From Mycolicibacterium peregrinum (GTDB lineage: Bacteria; Actinomycetota; Actinomycetes; Mycobacteriales; Mycobacteriaceae), in assembly GCF_001665625.1 (NCBI RefSeq), contig NZ_LZSY01000036.1:1-47786 (forward strand): a stretch of 47,786 nt of DNA. Reading direction: 5' to 3'. Each line of letters starts with the position of its first letter. Positions within the stretch are counted from its first letter, which is position 1. The notes beneath the pieces were generated by a model. The model was not told the DNA's origin, searched no databases, and worked only from the letters and a program-made list of their open reading frames with translations. Of this stretch, positions 9,401-17,883 are shown piece after piece. A program made the position numbers and the translations under genes.

Positions 9401-9764
9401 CGCATCATCCACCCTCACTCCAACTCGTGACAACAAAGTCATATCAACGCGGAGTCGAAGATGTGCGAGTAGTTCACTACTGCACTTTCCGTTTCTCGGG
9501 CGATCTGCTACACCGTGTGTTCCGGCGAGCTCAGATCGACAAGCCGCTGTCTGCTGGTGGCCCAAGCGTCGAAATGGAGTAGCCCGGTACTCGTGTTCGA
9601 GTTGCAGGGGCTGCCCATACTGACCTCAGCGCAATTCGCGCGCTTGGCTCATCGAAGTCGGGTTGGAAAACGGCGGGTTATTCACCCAGTCGTTCGTGCT
9701 CAAGGCGACGCGAATTACGTTGCTCTGACCAGAAATTCACCGCCAGAAAAGGGGGAGGACCGAG
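9401..9764. other. 364-base intergenic region between the giant-protein pair and the 90-aa gene
   Basis: This stretch separates two divergent genes and should hold both promoters. By eye it is less GC-rich than the flanking coding sequence. It contains the dyad at 9463-9485 (listed separately) and the strong ribosome binding site of the 90-aa gene at its right end. Open frames that cross it have no coding character, and I see no repeat, RNA gene or insertion boundary in it. Confidence 0.5.
9463..9485. promoter_or_regulatory. Imperfect dyad, possible operator for the giant-protein pair
   Basis: The arms are GTGC-g-AGTAGT and ACTACT-GCAC around a central TC. All ten positions pair, with one extra G in the left arm. 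It lies 63 bases upstream of the chosen start of the 1711-aa gene, or 21 bases upstream of the alternative ATG at 9442. The size and position suit a dimeric repressor site, but no dedicated regulator is adjacent. Binding is inference. Confidence 0.4.
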
Positions 9765-10037
9765 ATGCCCTTCTTGTTTGTCGGGAGCAAGCTCCTGAAT
9801 ATCGCGCCGGAGTCGCCGAACGATGGTCTGACCATCGCACTAGCGACCATGAACAACCTAGGATTCGCCAACCTGAGGAGGGGAAACGATGTGTCCGGCT
9901 CGCGGGCAGGCGCCTTCGTGTCGGCGTCATGCCGTCCCGGCCCGGGGGACAACTCATTCTGGGTGTTCGTCGCCTCGGCCGGAGAAAACGAGAATGCGAC
10001 ACGGGCGGGAGTTGACGTGGTGATATCGCACCTCTGA
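9765..10037 (+). CDS. Small uncharacterised protein (90 aa) divergent from the giant-protein pair
   Basis: The ATG at 9765 is preceded by a near-ideal Shine-Dalgarno sequence (GGGGGAGG, seven bases before the start), which is the main reason for calling this a gene. The product begins MPFLFVGSKLLNIAP and runs through ATMNNLGFANLRRGNDVSG and AGAFVSASCRPG to SFWVFVASAGENENATRAGVDVV. The second half reads as alternating strands and the protein is soluble-looking, without a signal peptide. I do not recognise the family. Third-position GC is lower than in neighbouring core genes, so recent acquisition is possible. It sits alone between the divergent giant-protein gene and a converging hydrolase gene, so it may be functionally tied to the giant pair; that link is only positional. 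Confidence 0.65.
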   Translation: MPFLFVGSKLLNIAPESPNDGLTIALATMNNLGFANLRRGNDVSGSRAGAFVSASCRPGPGDNSFWVFVASAGENENATRAGVDVVISHL

Positions 10038-10165
10038 AGTCGCGGTGTCTTTCCGTCCGGCGGATTCGGTGGATGACAGGGTCTCGGTAGCGTGCGGGAT
10101 GAGTTTCACCCCGCGGATGCGAGGTCGACCCAGTGCGGGAGCCGAACGGCCCGAGTCATCACACG

Positions 10166-11368
10166 TCAGAGATCGAGCGCCTGGTATGTCCGCCGAACGA
10201 AACGGGGTTGGGCCACCTGAAGTTTCGCAGTCGAGGTGTTGCCGCTGACGGCCGCGGCGTCCACCGACAGATTCGGATGGTTCTGGATCAGATAGATCAG
10301 GATCAGGTCCGCCGACGGGTCGGCCTGCCACCACGTGCCGTAGGCGCCGGGCCAACTGAAGGTGCCCGACCCACCGGGGCCGAACAACTGGCGTGACTTT
10401 GTCGGGTCGGTGACCACCGACAAGTTCAGACCGAAGCCGCGACCCACCCAGAACGGTGCGCCAAGGAACTGGTGTTGCTTCTGTTCGGGGGTGAGCCGAT
10501 CGGTGCGCATCACCTGGACCGACTCCTCGGACAGCACGCGCACCCCGTCGACCGTGCCGCCGGCCAGCAGCATCCTGGCGAACTTCAAATAGTCGTCGGC
10601 GGTGGAGAACAGGCCAGCCCCACCCGTGCAGAACGGGGGATCGGCGATCGGCGCCGGGCCCATCACATCGTGGGTCAAGGTGTTCTCGGCGGTCAGCTGG
10701 TACATCGTCGCGGCCCGTCGCCGGCCGGCGACGTCGACCGAGAAGCCGGTGTCGACCATGCCCAGCGGCTCAAAGATCCGTTCGGACAGAACCTGGGCCA
10801 ACGGCTTGCCCTCGATGCGGGACAAGGCGATCCCCAATACATCGGTGGAATGACTGTAGGTGAGGCGTTCACCGGGCTGATGGGCCAACGGAAGCTTGGC
10901 CACCTCGGCCAGCCAACGGTCCTGGTCCTGGCGCAGTGACAGCTTGCCGTAGGCCGTCGCCAGCGGCCCCAGCACCGAGAAAACGTAAGCCAGACCGCTG
11001 CGGTGGGTCATCAGGTCATCGAAGGTGATGGGCCGCCGCGCGGGCTCGGTGCGGTCCAGCGGTCCGCGCGTCTCGCGCAACGCACGCATGTCCGCCAGTT
11101 CCGGCAGCCATTTCGTCACCGGCTCGTTCAGCGCGAACTTGCCCTCCTCTGCCAGTGTCATCGCCGCCGCCACCGTGACAGGTTTTGTCATCGAGGCGAT
11201 CCGGAAGATGGTGTCCCGTTGCATCGGGAGCCGGGCGTCGACGTCGCGGTGTCCCAGGGCGTTCACCTGGAGCACCTTGCCCGCCTGCCACACCAGCGTG
11301 ACCGCGCCGGCCAACAGCCCGGCGTCGATCGCCTCACGGATGGACGTCTGATTGCCGTCGAGATTCAT
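10166..11368 (-). CDS. Serine hydrolase of the beta-lactamase / family VIII esterase fold
   Basis: This 400-aa protein has the class C beta-lactamase layout. The catalytic SxxK is SMTK at residues 59-62 in FRIASMTKPVT. It is followed by the active-site neighbourhood DLMTHRSGLAY, the tyrosine motif YSHSTDVLG, and near the C-terminus a Gly-rich GPGGSGTFSWPGAYGTWW that takes the place of the KTG strand. Mycobacteria carry many such proteins, which act mostly as esterases or peptidases rather than as true beta-lactamases. No signal peptide is visible, so an intracellular esterase is most likely. The gene lies 51 bases behind the AraC-type regulator gene on the same strand and may be co-transcribed with it. 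The substrate is not predictable. Confidence 0.85.
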   Translation of the reverse strand: MNLDGNQTSIREAIDAGLLAGAVTLVWQAGKVLQVNALGHRDVDARLPMQRDTIFRIASMTKPVTVAAAMTLAEEGKFALNEPVTKWLPELADMRALRETRGPLDRTEPARRPITFDDLMTHRSGLAYVFSVLGPLATAYGKLSLRQDQDRWLAEVAKLPLAHQPGERLTYSHSTDVLGIALSRIEGKPLAQVLSERIFEPLGMVDTGFSVDVAGRRRAATMYQLTAENTLTHDVMGPAPIADPPFCTGGAGLFSTADDYLKFARMLLAGGTVDGVRVLSEESVQVMRTDRLTPEQKQHQFLGAPFWVGRGFGLNLSVVTDPTKSRQLFGPGGSGTFSWPGAYGTWWQADPSADLILIYLIQNHPNLSVDAAAVSGNTSTAKLQVAQPRFVRRTYQALDL

Positions 11369-11419
11369 CCGCGTCAGCCTATCCAGCGGCGGAGCCCCGA
11401 TCTCCGCTACCTCCGGGCG

Positions 11420-12508
11420 TCACCCTCGGCGCCAGCGCCTGCGGGCGCGGACCACGCTCGACCAGTCCTGGTACCCGAGCCGGCGAGCGATCTCATAATG
11501 CGGAATCATGCGGTCCCGCAGGAGATTGTCGGCGACGCTCCGGCGTACCTCGTCCAGGACGGCCCGGTAGGTGGTGCCCTCGCGCTCGAGGTGCCTGCGC
11601 AATGTGCGCGATGCGTAGTGCAGGTGCAGCGCCACGTCTTCCAGGGTGAGGTCCAGAGACGACTGGTCGAGCAGATGTGCGCGCACCTGGGCGGCGACCC
11701 CGGTGTGGTGCAACCGCTCGGCACGGATGCGGTCACAGTGAGCGACCATCAGCTCGGTCGTATGGGCATTCGCCATCGGCGGCGCCAGGTCGAGATAGCC
11801 CACGTCGTAGACGATTTCGTTGCGGGCGCATCCGAATGACACCGGCACCCGGAAGTAGTCCCGGTACACGTCGACACGGCCCGCGACAGAAGGAGCCGGG
11901 AAGGCGAACCTGATTTCGTGTAGCGGGACCGCGTCGACGTCGGGGAACGTGTCGCGCTGGATCTGCATGACCGCGGTCAGATCACGTTCGATGACGAACC
12001 TTCGGATGGCCTCGGGGATGTCACCGGCATCGAAGGCCAGGACGTAGTGGTCATCGTCGATGCGGGCCGTCATGGTCGAGAAGGCGAATGTCAGCATCGC
12101 GTAGTACAGGCCCCGATGGACCGTGTCCCGCACGCTGGCCGACGCAGCCAGGAGATAACCCAGATAGCCGTAGGCGGTCAGGTGGTAACGGCTGCCCAGT
12201 TCCACCCCCGAACCGGGACTGTCCGCGCACAGGGCGGCCAGATTGCGGATCACCGCGAGTTCCTGACTGGCCTCGACGACGGTGTCGATGTCGGTCAGGC
12301 AGGAGGCATCGAGGTGAGAGCCCGCCAGCACCGCCTCGGCAGGGCTGCCGCGCCGGGCCGCCCACTCACACATGATCGCTACCGAAACCGCAGTGCGCGG
12401 GTGGTCCCAGGGGTCGGTCATGGCCGCTATGACCCGGTTGGTCGATTGGAGGACCGGGGAGCTGGGCAGTGCCTCCTGATCAGCGGATTCGGCGAGGACC
12501 GACGTCAT
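11420..12508 (-). CDS. AraC-family regulator (VirS/Rv1395-like), short C-terminus
   Basis: The chosen start is ATG 12508 (MTSVLAESAD); an in-frame ATG at 12553 would add 15 residues. The N-terminal two thirds match the arabinose-binding-like sensor domain of OruR/VirS-type regulators (HPRTAVSVAIMCEWAARRG, then ELGSRYHLTAYGYLGYLLAAS). The C-terminus is the AraC helix-turn-helix (TLEDVALHLHYASRTLRRHLEREGTTYRAVLDEVRR, then EIARRLGYQDWSSVVRA). The protein stops right after RRRWRRG, whereas family members normally continue for about ten more residues (a W.G..P..R pattern), so a frameshift near the end is possible. It diverges from the alcohol dehydrogenase gene across 187 bases and is the obvious candidate regulator of that catabolic run, as VirS is for the mymA operon in M. 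tuberculosis. Confidence 0.85.
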   Translation of the reverse strand: MTSVLAESADQEALPSSPVLQSTNRVIAAMTDPWDHPRTAVSVAIMCEWAARRGSPAEAVLAGSHLDASCLTDIDTVVEASQELAVIRNLAALCADSPGSGVELGSRYHLTAYGYLGYLLAASASVRDTVHRGLYYAMLTFAFSTMTARIDDDHYVLAFDAGDIPEAIRRFVIERDLTAVMQIQRDTFPDVDAVPLHEIRFAFPAPSVAGRVDVYRDYFRVPVSFGCARNEIVYDVGYLDLAPPMANAHTTELMVAHCDRIRAERLHHTGVAAQVRAHLLDQSSLDLTLEDVALHLHYASRTLRRHLEREGTTYRAVLDEVRRSVADNLLRDRMIPHYEIARRLGYQDWSSVVRARRRWRRG

Positions 12509-12666
12509 GACGCCCAGTTTTGCCGACCTGGGGAGCGGGGTCAACGAGGGCATGAGCCGCCGAAGTGGCCGGAAATGTCGAGTTGTGGCCGGGACGGTCC
12601 TGTCGGACGGCGCGCCACCGCTCTACGGTTCGGGGGAGTGATTCAGATCTCAGTTCGCCCGCAACT

Positions 12667-12680
12667 GTGTCGGATGACAC
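12667..12680. promoter_or_regulatory. Short dyad upstream of the alcohol dehydrogenase gene
   Basis: GTGTC and GACAC are separated by GGAT, 15 bases before the GTG start and just upstream of the AGGAG ribosome binding site. Related TGTCG words occur further upstream in the same 187-base intergenic region. It could be a regulator half-site pair or a small leader hairpin. The evidence is weak. Confidence 0.25.
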
Positions 12681-12695
12681 GCGAGGAGACGCTCT

Positions 12696-13823
12696 GTGAA
12701 AGTCAAGGCCGCTGTCGTCGAGGAAATCGGCGCACCATGGACGATCTGCGAGGTTGACCTGGGGGACCCGGTTGCCGGTGAGGTGCAGGTCAAACTGGCC
12801 GCGTCGGGCCTGTGCCACTCGGACGCACACGTCGTCGCCGGCAGCAGCCCGGTGCCGTTCATGCCCGTACTCGGCGGGCACGAGGGTGCCGGCGTGATCA
12901 CCAAGGTCGGGCCCGGGGTCACCGGACTGGAGGAAGGCGACCACGTCGTCCTCGCCTTCATTCCGGCGTGCGGCACGTGTCCGTCGTGCGCCACCGGTCT
13001 GCAGAACCTCTGCGACGAGGGCGCCGGGCTGCTGACCGGCCAGGCTGTCTCCGACAAGACGTACCGGGTGACCCGCGACGGCCAACCGGTCATCCAGATG
13101 TGCCTGCTCGGCACCTTCGCGCCGTACGTCACGGTCAGCCAGGCCTCGGTCGTCAAGATCGAGAAGGATGTGCCGCTGGAGGTGGCTGCCCTGCTGGGCT
13201 GCGGAGTCTCCACCGGCTGGGGCTCGGCGACCGAGATCGGCGACACCCACCCCGGCGACACGGTCGTGGTGATGGGCATCGGCGGCGTCGGCATCAACGC
13301 CGTGCAGGGTGCGAAGTTCGCAGGTGCCCGGTTCGTCGTCGCGATCGACCCGGTCGACTTCAAGCGGAAGAAGGCGCTCGAGTTCGGCGCCACCCACACG
13401 TTCGCCTCCGTCGAGGACGCCGCCGCCGAACTGCCCGACCTCACGTGGGGAAAAATGGCTGAGGTCACGATCATCACGGTCGGCGAGATCAAGGGCGAAC
13501 ACATCCAGCAGGCGCTGAGCTTGACCGGCAAGGGCGGACAGGTAATCGTCACCGGCATGGGCGATTTCACCCAGTCGACCGTCGACCTCAATCTGTTCGA
13601 GCTGACCCTGCTGCAGAAGCGGGTCCAAGGGGCGGTGTTCGGCGGCGTCGGACCCCGCACCCAGATCCCGAGACTCCTCGATCTCTACCGCTCCGGCAAT
13701 CTCAAGCTCGACGAACTCGTCACCACCCGCTACCGCCTGGAAGACATCAATCAGGGCTACCGGGACATGTTCGACGGCAAGAACCTTCGCGGCCTCGTCG
13801 TCTACTCCGACACCGACTACTGA
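12696..13823 (+). CDS. Zinc-dependent alcohol dehydrogenase (mycobacterial NDMA-dependent type)
   Basis: This 375-aa medium-chain dehydrogenase starts at GTG 12696 behind AGGAG. Catalytic zinc ligands are visible as Cys40 in SGLCHSD, His62-Glu63 in GGHEGAG and a later Cys in LLGCGVSTGWG. The structural zinc site is Cys92, Cys95, Cys98 and Cys106 (ACGTCPSCATGLQNLC). The Rossmann motif is GIGGVGINAVQGA. The overall sequence resembles the actinobacterial enzymes with tightly bound NAD that use an artificial acceptor in vitro, such as AdhD of the mymA operon; assignment to that subgroup is from memory of its sequence style. It should oxidise an alcohol to an aldehyde or ketone, and the aldehyde dehydrogenase follows 18 bases later. 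It heads the run of five catabolic genes. Confidence 0.9.
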   Translation: MKVKAAVVEEIGAPWTICEVDLGDPVAGEVQVKLAASGLCHSDAHVVAGSSPVPFMPVLGGHEGAGVITKVGPGVTGLEEGDHVVLAFIPACGTCPSCATGLQNLCDEGAGLLTGQAVSDKTYRVTRDGQPVIQMCLLGTFAPYVTVSQASVVKIEKDVPLEVAALLGCGVSTGWGSATEIGDTHPGDTVVVMGIGGVGINAVQGAKFAGARFVVAIDPVDFKRKKALEFGATHTFASVEDAAAELPDLTWGKMAEVTIITVGEIKGEHIQQALSLTGKGGQVIVTGMGDFTQSTVDLNLFELTLLQKRVQGAVFGGVGPRTQIPRLLDLYRSGNLKLDELVTTRYRLEDINQGYRDMFDGKNLRGLVVYSDTDY

Positions 13824-13841
13824 ACCGAACAGGGGGAATCA

Positions 13842-15254
13842 ATGCAGATCCAAGACAGCAACTACATTGACGGCAAGTGGGCGGTTTCGAGCGGCAGCAC
13901 CCGCATACCCGTCATCAACCCGGCGAACGACGAGGTGATCGCCGAGGTGGTGGCCGGCACTGCCGCAGACGTCGACGTCGCCGTCGCAGCCGCACGTGCC
14001 GCGTTCCCGGCGTGGTCGGCGACGCCGGTCGGGCAGCGCGCGGATTACCTCACCGCGATCGCCGGCAAGTTGGCCGAGCGGTCCGAAGACCTGGCCCGCA
14101 CCATCTCATCCGAGATGGGTTGTCCCATCACGATTTCCCGGGCAATCCAGCTGGGGCTGCCACTCAACAGTTTCGCCGAGGCCGCCAACATCGTGCGCGA
14201 GTACGAGTTCGAGAACGAATACCGCGGATCGACGATCGTGCGGGAACCGTTCGGCGTGCTGGGCGCCATCACGCCCTGGAACTACCCGCTGCATCAGATC
14301 GCCCTGAAGGTCGCATACGGATTGGCCGCGGGAAACACCGTCGTCGTCAAACCCAGCGAGGTGACGCCGCTGTGCGCGCTCGCGCTGACCGAGATCATCG
14401 ACGAGATCGGTCTGCCGCCAGGCGTGTTCAACCTGGTGTTCGGCACCGGGGCGGATGTCGGCGAGGCGATCGCCGGGCATGACGACGTCGATATCGTCAG
14501 CTTCACCGGGTCCACCCGGGCCGGCCGGCGCGTGCAGGAAGTCGCCGCCCGCACCGTCAAGCGCGTCTCGCTGGAGCTCGGTGGCAAGAGCCCCAACATC
14601 ATTCTTGACGACGCCGACCTGGAATCGGTGGTGCCCGCATCGGTCAAGACGATGATGCTCAACTCCGGGCAGACCTGTTCGGCGCTGACCCGCATGATCG
14701 TCCCGCGCGACAGACTGGCCGAGGTGGAGGCACTCGCGAAGGCGACTGCCGAAGCGCTGCCGGTCGGCGACCCGAGCGACGAAGGAACCGCACTGGGGCC
14801 GCTGTCGTCCCGAGCACAGCAGGAGCGGGTGATCGGCCATATCCAGACGGCGATGAGCGAAGGGGCACGTCTGGTCACCGGCGGCGACACCGCAACCGAC
14901 GGGCCCGGTGCCTTCGTCCGGCCGACGGTGTTCTCCGACGTCACCGAGGACATGACGATCCACCGGGAGGAGGTCTTCGGCCCTGTTCTCGCGATCGAGG
15001 CATACGACTCGGTGGACGACGCGGTACGCATCGCCAATGCAACGGATTACGGCCTGGCCGGGGCGGTCTGGTCCGCGTCGCCGGAACGTGCCGAGAGCAT
15101 CGCGCGCCGGATCCGGGCCGGCCAGGTGCAGATCAACGCAGGCGCATTCAACGCCAACGCGCCCTTCGGCGGATACAAGCAGTCGGGCAACGGGCGTGAG
15201 GCGGGCCGGTACGGGCTCGAGGAGTTCCTCGAGATCAAGTCGATCCAGCGGTGA
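13842..15254 (+). CDS. NAD(P)-dependent aldehyde dehydrogenase
   Basis: This 470-aa protein has the complete aldehyde dehydrogenase signature. The cofactor region is [31 protein letters not shown], the general-base glutamate is Glu245 in [10 protein letters not shown], and the catalytic cysteine is Cys279 in NSGQTCSAL. The late EEVFGPVL and [21 protein letters not shown] motifs are present. It starts at ATG 13842 behind AGGGGGA. It oxidises an aldehyde to a carboxylate and would remove the product of the alcohol dehydrogenase just upstream. The esterase gene begins 4 bases after its stop, so co-translation in one transcript is very likely. The substrate is unknown; no betaine- or succinate-type specificity could be read from the sequence. 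Confidence 0.93.
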   Translation: MQIQDSNYIDGKWAVSSGSTRIPVINPANDEVIAEVVAGTAADVDVAVAAARAAFPAWSATPVGQRADYLTAIAGKLAERSEDLARTISSEMGCPITISRAIQLGLPLNSFAEAANIVREYEFENEYRGSTIVREPFGVLGAITPWNYPLHQIALKVAYGLAAGNTVVVKPSEVTPLCALALTEIIDEIGLPPGVFNLVFGTGADVGEAIAGHDDVDIVSFTGSTRAGRRVQEVAARTVKRVSLELGGKSPNIILDDADLESVVPASVKTMMLNSGQTCSALTRMIVPRDRLAEVEALAKATAEALPVGDPSDEGTALGPLSSRAQQERVIGHIQTAMSEGARLVTGGDTATDGPGAFVRPTVFSDVTEDMTIHREEVFGPVLAIEAYDSVDDAVRIANATDYGLAGAVWSASPERAESIARRIRAGQVQINAGAFNANAPFGGYKQSGNGREAGRYGLEEFLEIKSIQR

Positions 15255-15258
15255 TCTG

Positions 15259-16218
15259 ATGTCGCTGGAACCGGTGACCCAGGCACTGCTGGCGCAACTG
15301 GCCGAGACCCGTGATCCGCCGATCCACGAAGGTACGCCGGCGATGGCGCGGATGGCCGGGCCGATCTTCGCGGGCATGAGCGGACGCGGACCCGACGTGG
15401 CCGCGGTGCACAACGTGAAGCTCGCGGGTGAGGACGGCGGGAAGTTCCGGGTCCGTGTCCTCGCCCCGGAGGGCGAATCCCGTTCGGTCATCGTGTATTT
15501 CCACGGCGGTGGTTGGGTGATCGGCGACATCGATCTGCAGTACGACCACGTCGGCCGGCACCTGGCGAACCTGACCAACTCCACCGTGGTCCTGGTGAAC
15601 TACCGCAAGGCGCCCGAGCATCCGTTCCCCGCCGCGCTGGAAGACAGTTGGATCGGATTGTGCTGGGCCGCAGCCCATGCAGCTGAGTACGCACCCGTCG
15701 GTGCACCGTTGATCGTCGCCGGAGACAGCGCCGGAGGCAACATCGCCGCGGTGATGACGCGGTGGGCCCGCGACCGGCAGGGGCCCAGGATCGACTACCA
15801 GACACTGATCTACCCGGTTACTGACTGCGACTTCGACCGGCCGTCGTACGTCGCGCTCGAGAATCAGCTGATGCTCGGCCGGGACACCATGATCTGGTTC
15901 TGGGAGCACTACCTTCCGGACCCGGCGCGGCGCACGAACCCGGACGCCTCACCGTTGCGGGCGACCAGCCTCGCCGGTCTCCCGCCCGCTCTCGTCTATG
16001 TCGCCGAGTACGACCCGCTGCACGACGAGGGCGTGGCTTACGCCTCCGCGCTCGCCGACGCCGGGGTGCGTGTGACGTTGGAGGAGGCAGCCGGCGAGAT
16101 GCACGGGTATTTCCAGATGGCGAACATCCTGCCCGGTTACCAGACCGGAATGTCGTTGGTCGCCAACAACATCAGTTCGTTCCTCGACACGTACCGGTCC
16201 GACCGAAAGGCGGTGTGA
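15259..16218 (+). CDS. Alpha/beta hydrolase, hormone-sensitive-lipase family esterase
   Basis: This 319-aa protein starts at ATG 15259, 4 bases after the aldehyde dehydrogenase stop. The frame is open further upstream, but that part overlaps the aldehyde dehydrogenase. The oxyanion motif is HGGGW at 82-86 and the nucleophile is Ser157 in GDSAGGN. The acid and histidine are in EYDPLHDEG and GEMHGYF. This is the HSL (Lip family, alpha/beta hydrolase fold-3) architecture, and no signal peptide is present. Next to a Baeyer-Villiger monooxygenase gene, the expected job is hydrolysis of the ester made from a ketone, as LipR beside MymA or the acetone-pathway esterases; the pairing is inference from context. 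The monooxygenase gene starts directly after its stop codon. Confidence 0.9.
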   Translation: MSLEPVTQALLAQLAETRDPPIHEGTPAMARMAGPIFAGMSGRGPDVAAVHNVKLAGEDGGKFRVRVLAPEGESRSVIVYFHGGGWVIGDIDLQYDHVGRHLANLTNSTVVLVNYRKAPEHPFPAALEDSWIGLCWAAAHAAEYAPVGAPLIVAGDSAGGNIAAVMTRWARDRQGPRIDYQTLIYPVTDCDFDRPSYVALENQLMLGRDTMIWFWEHYLPDPARRTNPDASPLRATSLAGLPPALVYVAEYDPLHDEGVAYASALADAGVRVTLEEAAGEMHGYFQMANILPGYQTGMSLVANNISSFLDTYRSDRKAV

Positions 16219-17829
16219 GTGGTGGCCGATCACGACGTGATCATCATCGGTGCCGGCTTCGCCGGCCTCTACCAGCTCTACAAGTTGCGTGAGCTCGGAT
16301 TCGACGCACGCGTCCTTGAGGCCGGACCGGAGGTGGGTGGCACCTGGTACTGGAACCGGTATCCCGGGGCTCGCTGCGACATCGAATCGATCGAATACTC
16401 GTACTCGTTCGACCCGCAGTTGCAGCAGTCGTGGAACTGGACCGAGCGTTACGCTGCTCAGCCGGAACTGCTCGCCTACGCCAAGCATGTTGCCGACCGC
16501 TTCGACCTCCGTCGCGACATCACCTTCGATACCAGGGTTGTCGCGATGGATTTCGACAGCACCAGAAACGAGTGGACCGTCACGACCGAAGCGGGCGCCC
16601 AAATCAGCGCGAACTTCGTGATCGCGGCGACCGGATGCCTGTCCAAACCGTTGATGCCGTCGTTCGAGGGACTGGAAGATTTCGCCGGTGACGTCCTCTG
16701 GACCTGGGACTGGCCCGCCGACGGCGCGGACCTTGAGGGCAAGCGGGTTGCCGTCGTCGGCACCGGTTCCTCTGGCGTGCAGACGATCACCGCGATCGCA
16801 CCGGTGGTGGGCGCACTGACCGTGTTTCAGCGCACGCCCCCGTACGCCGTCCCGGCGCAGAACCGCCTGATCGCCGACGAGCTCGCCGATCTCAAACAGC
16901 GTTACCCACAGTTTCGCGACGTCAGCCGCCTGTCGCGGGGCGGCGCGCAGTGCGGCGACGGTGCGGCGCTGCCCCCGTTCTTCGGCGATCTCGACGGCGG
17001 CACCTCCCGTGCCGAGCTCGACCGGCGCTGGGATGACGGCGGCTTGTGTTTCCAGCAGTCGTTCTACGACCTGCTGTTGGATCCGGTCGCCAACGAGACC
17101 GCCGCCGAGTATGTGCGCGAGCGAATTCGTCAGAAGGTCACCGACCCTCGGCTCGCCGAGAAGCTGACGCCGCGCGGCTATCCGATCGCGGCCAAGCGGA
17201 TGTGCGTCGACACCGGTTACTACGAGGTCTACAACCAGGACAACGTGGAGCTCATCGACCTCAACGACGAACCGCTGCACCGGATCACGGCACGCGGCAT
17301 CCTCGCCGGTGACACCGAGCACGAGTTCGACGTGATCGTGCTGGCCACCGGATTCGATGCCATGACCGGCGCGCTGAACGCCATCGACATCCGGGCCGTC
17401 GACGAGACCGGCGCCACCCACACGCTTCGGGAGAAATGGGCCGCGGGCCCGCGGACGTATCTCGGCTTGATGTCGGCGGGATTCCCGAACCTCTTCACCG
17501 TCACCGGGCCGCAGAGTCCCTCGGTGCTGTCCAACATGCTCACCTCGATCGAGTACCACGTCGAGTGGATCAGTGCCGCACTGGTGCACCTGCGCGAGCA
17601 CGGCCTGAACCGGATGGAAGCCGACATCGGGGCCGAGGACAACTGGGTGAACATCACCAACGACACCGCCGACCTGACCCTGCTGCCGCAAGCCGCGTCC
17701 TGGTACATGGGTGCCAACGTGCCCGGTAAGCGACGGGTGTTCCTGCCGTTCGTCGCCGGTGTCGGCGTCTACAAGCAGATCGGTGACGGCGTGGCCGTGG
17801 CGGGTTATCACGGATTCGAGATGGTCTGA
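16219..17829 (+). CDS. Type I Baeyer-Villiger monooxygenase with an atypical signature motif
   Basis: This 536-aa flavoprotein starts at GTG 16219 or the adjacent GTG at 16222, directly after the esterase stop. The FAD Rossmann motif is IIIGAGFAGL. It is followed by GGTWYWNRYPGARCD and the NADPH Rossmann motif GTGSSGVQ, then by the late motifs YYEVYNQDN and DVIVLATGFD, typical of cyclohexanone-monooxygenase-like enzymes. The family fingerprint FxGxxxHxxxW is present as FAGDVLWTWDW at residues 155-165. The conserved histidine is therefore Trp161; the codon is TGG, which is not one base from a histidine codon. Such enzymes insert oxygen next to a ketone to give an ester or lactone, which the upstream esterase could open. 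Whether this variant still does so is uncertain. Confidence 0.9.
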   Translation: MVADHDVIIIGAGFAGLYQLYKLRELGFDARVLEAGPEVGGTWYWNRYPGARCDIESIEYSYSFDPQLQQSWNWTERYAAQPELLAYAKHVADRFDLRRDITFDTRVVAMDFDSTRNEWTVTTEAGAQISANFVIAATGCLSKPLMPSFEGLEDFAGDVLWTWDWPADGADLEGKRVAVVGTGSSGVQTITAIAPVVGALTVFQRTPPYAVPAQNRLIADELADLKQRYPQFRDVSRLSRGGAQCGDGAALPPFFGDLDGGTSRAELDRRWDDGGLCFQQSFYDLLLDPVANETAAEYVRERIRQKVTDPRLAEKLTPRGYPIAAKRMCVDTGYYEVYNQDNVELIDLNDEPLHRITARGILAGDTEHEFDVIVLATGFDAMTGALNAIDIRAVDETGATHTLREKWAAGPRTYLGLMSAGFPNLFTVTGPQSPSVLSNMLTSIEYHVEWISAALVHLREHGLNRMEADIGAEDNWVNITNDTADLTLLPQAASWYMGANVPGKRRVFLPFVAGVGVYKQIGDGVAVAGYHGFEMV

Positions 17830-17883
17830 CCCAACTGCTGGGTGATACTTCTCGGGCGAAGTTTGTGGCGTGAGAAGAGGCAG

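Noticed and set aside
9515..10015. 166-aa plus-strand open frame overlapping the 90-aa gene in another frame
   Set aside because: The 90-aa frame has the strong ribosome binding site at the right distance; the longer frame has none and reads as Arg-rich shadow.
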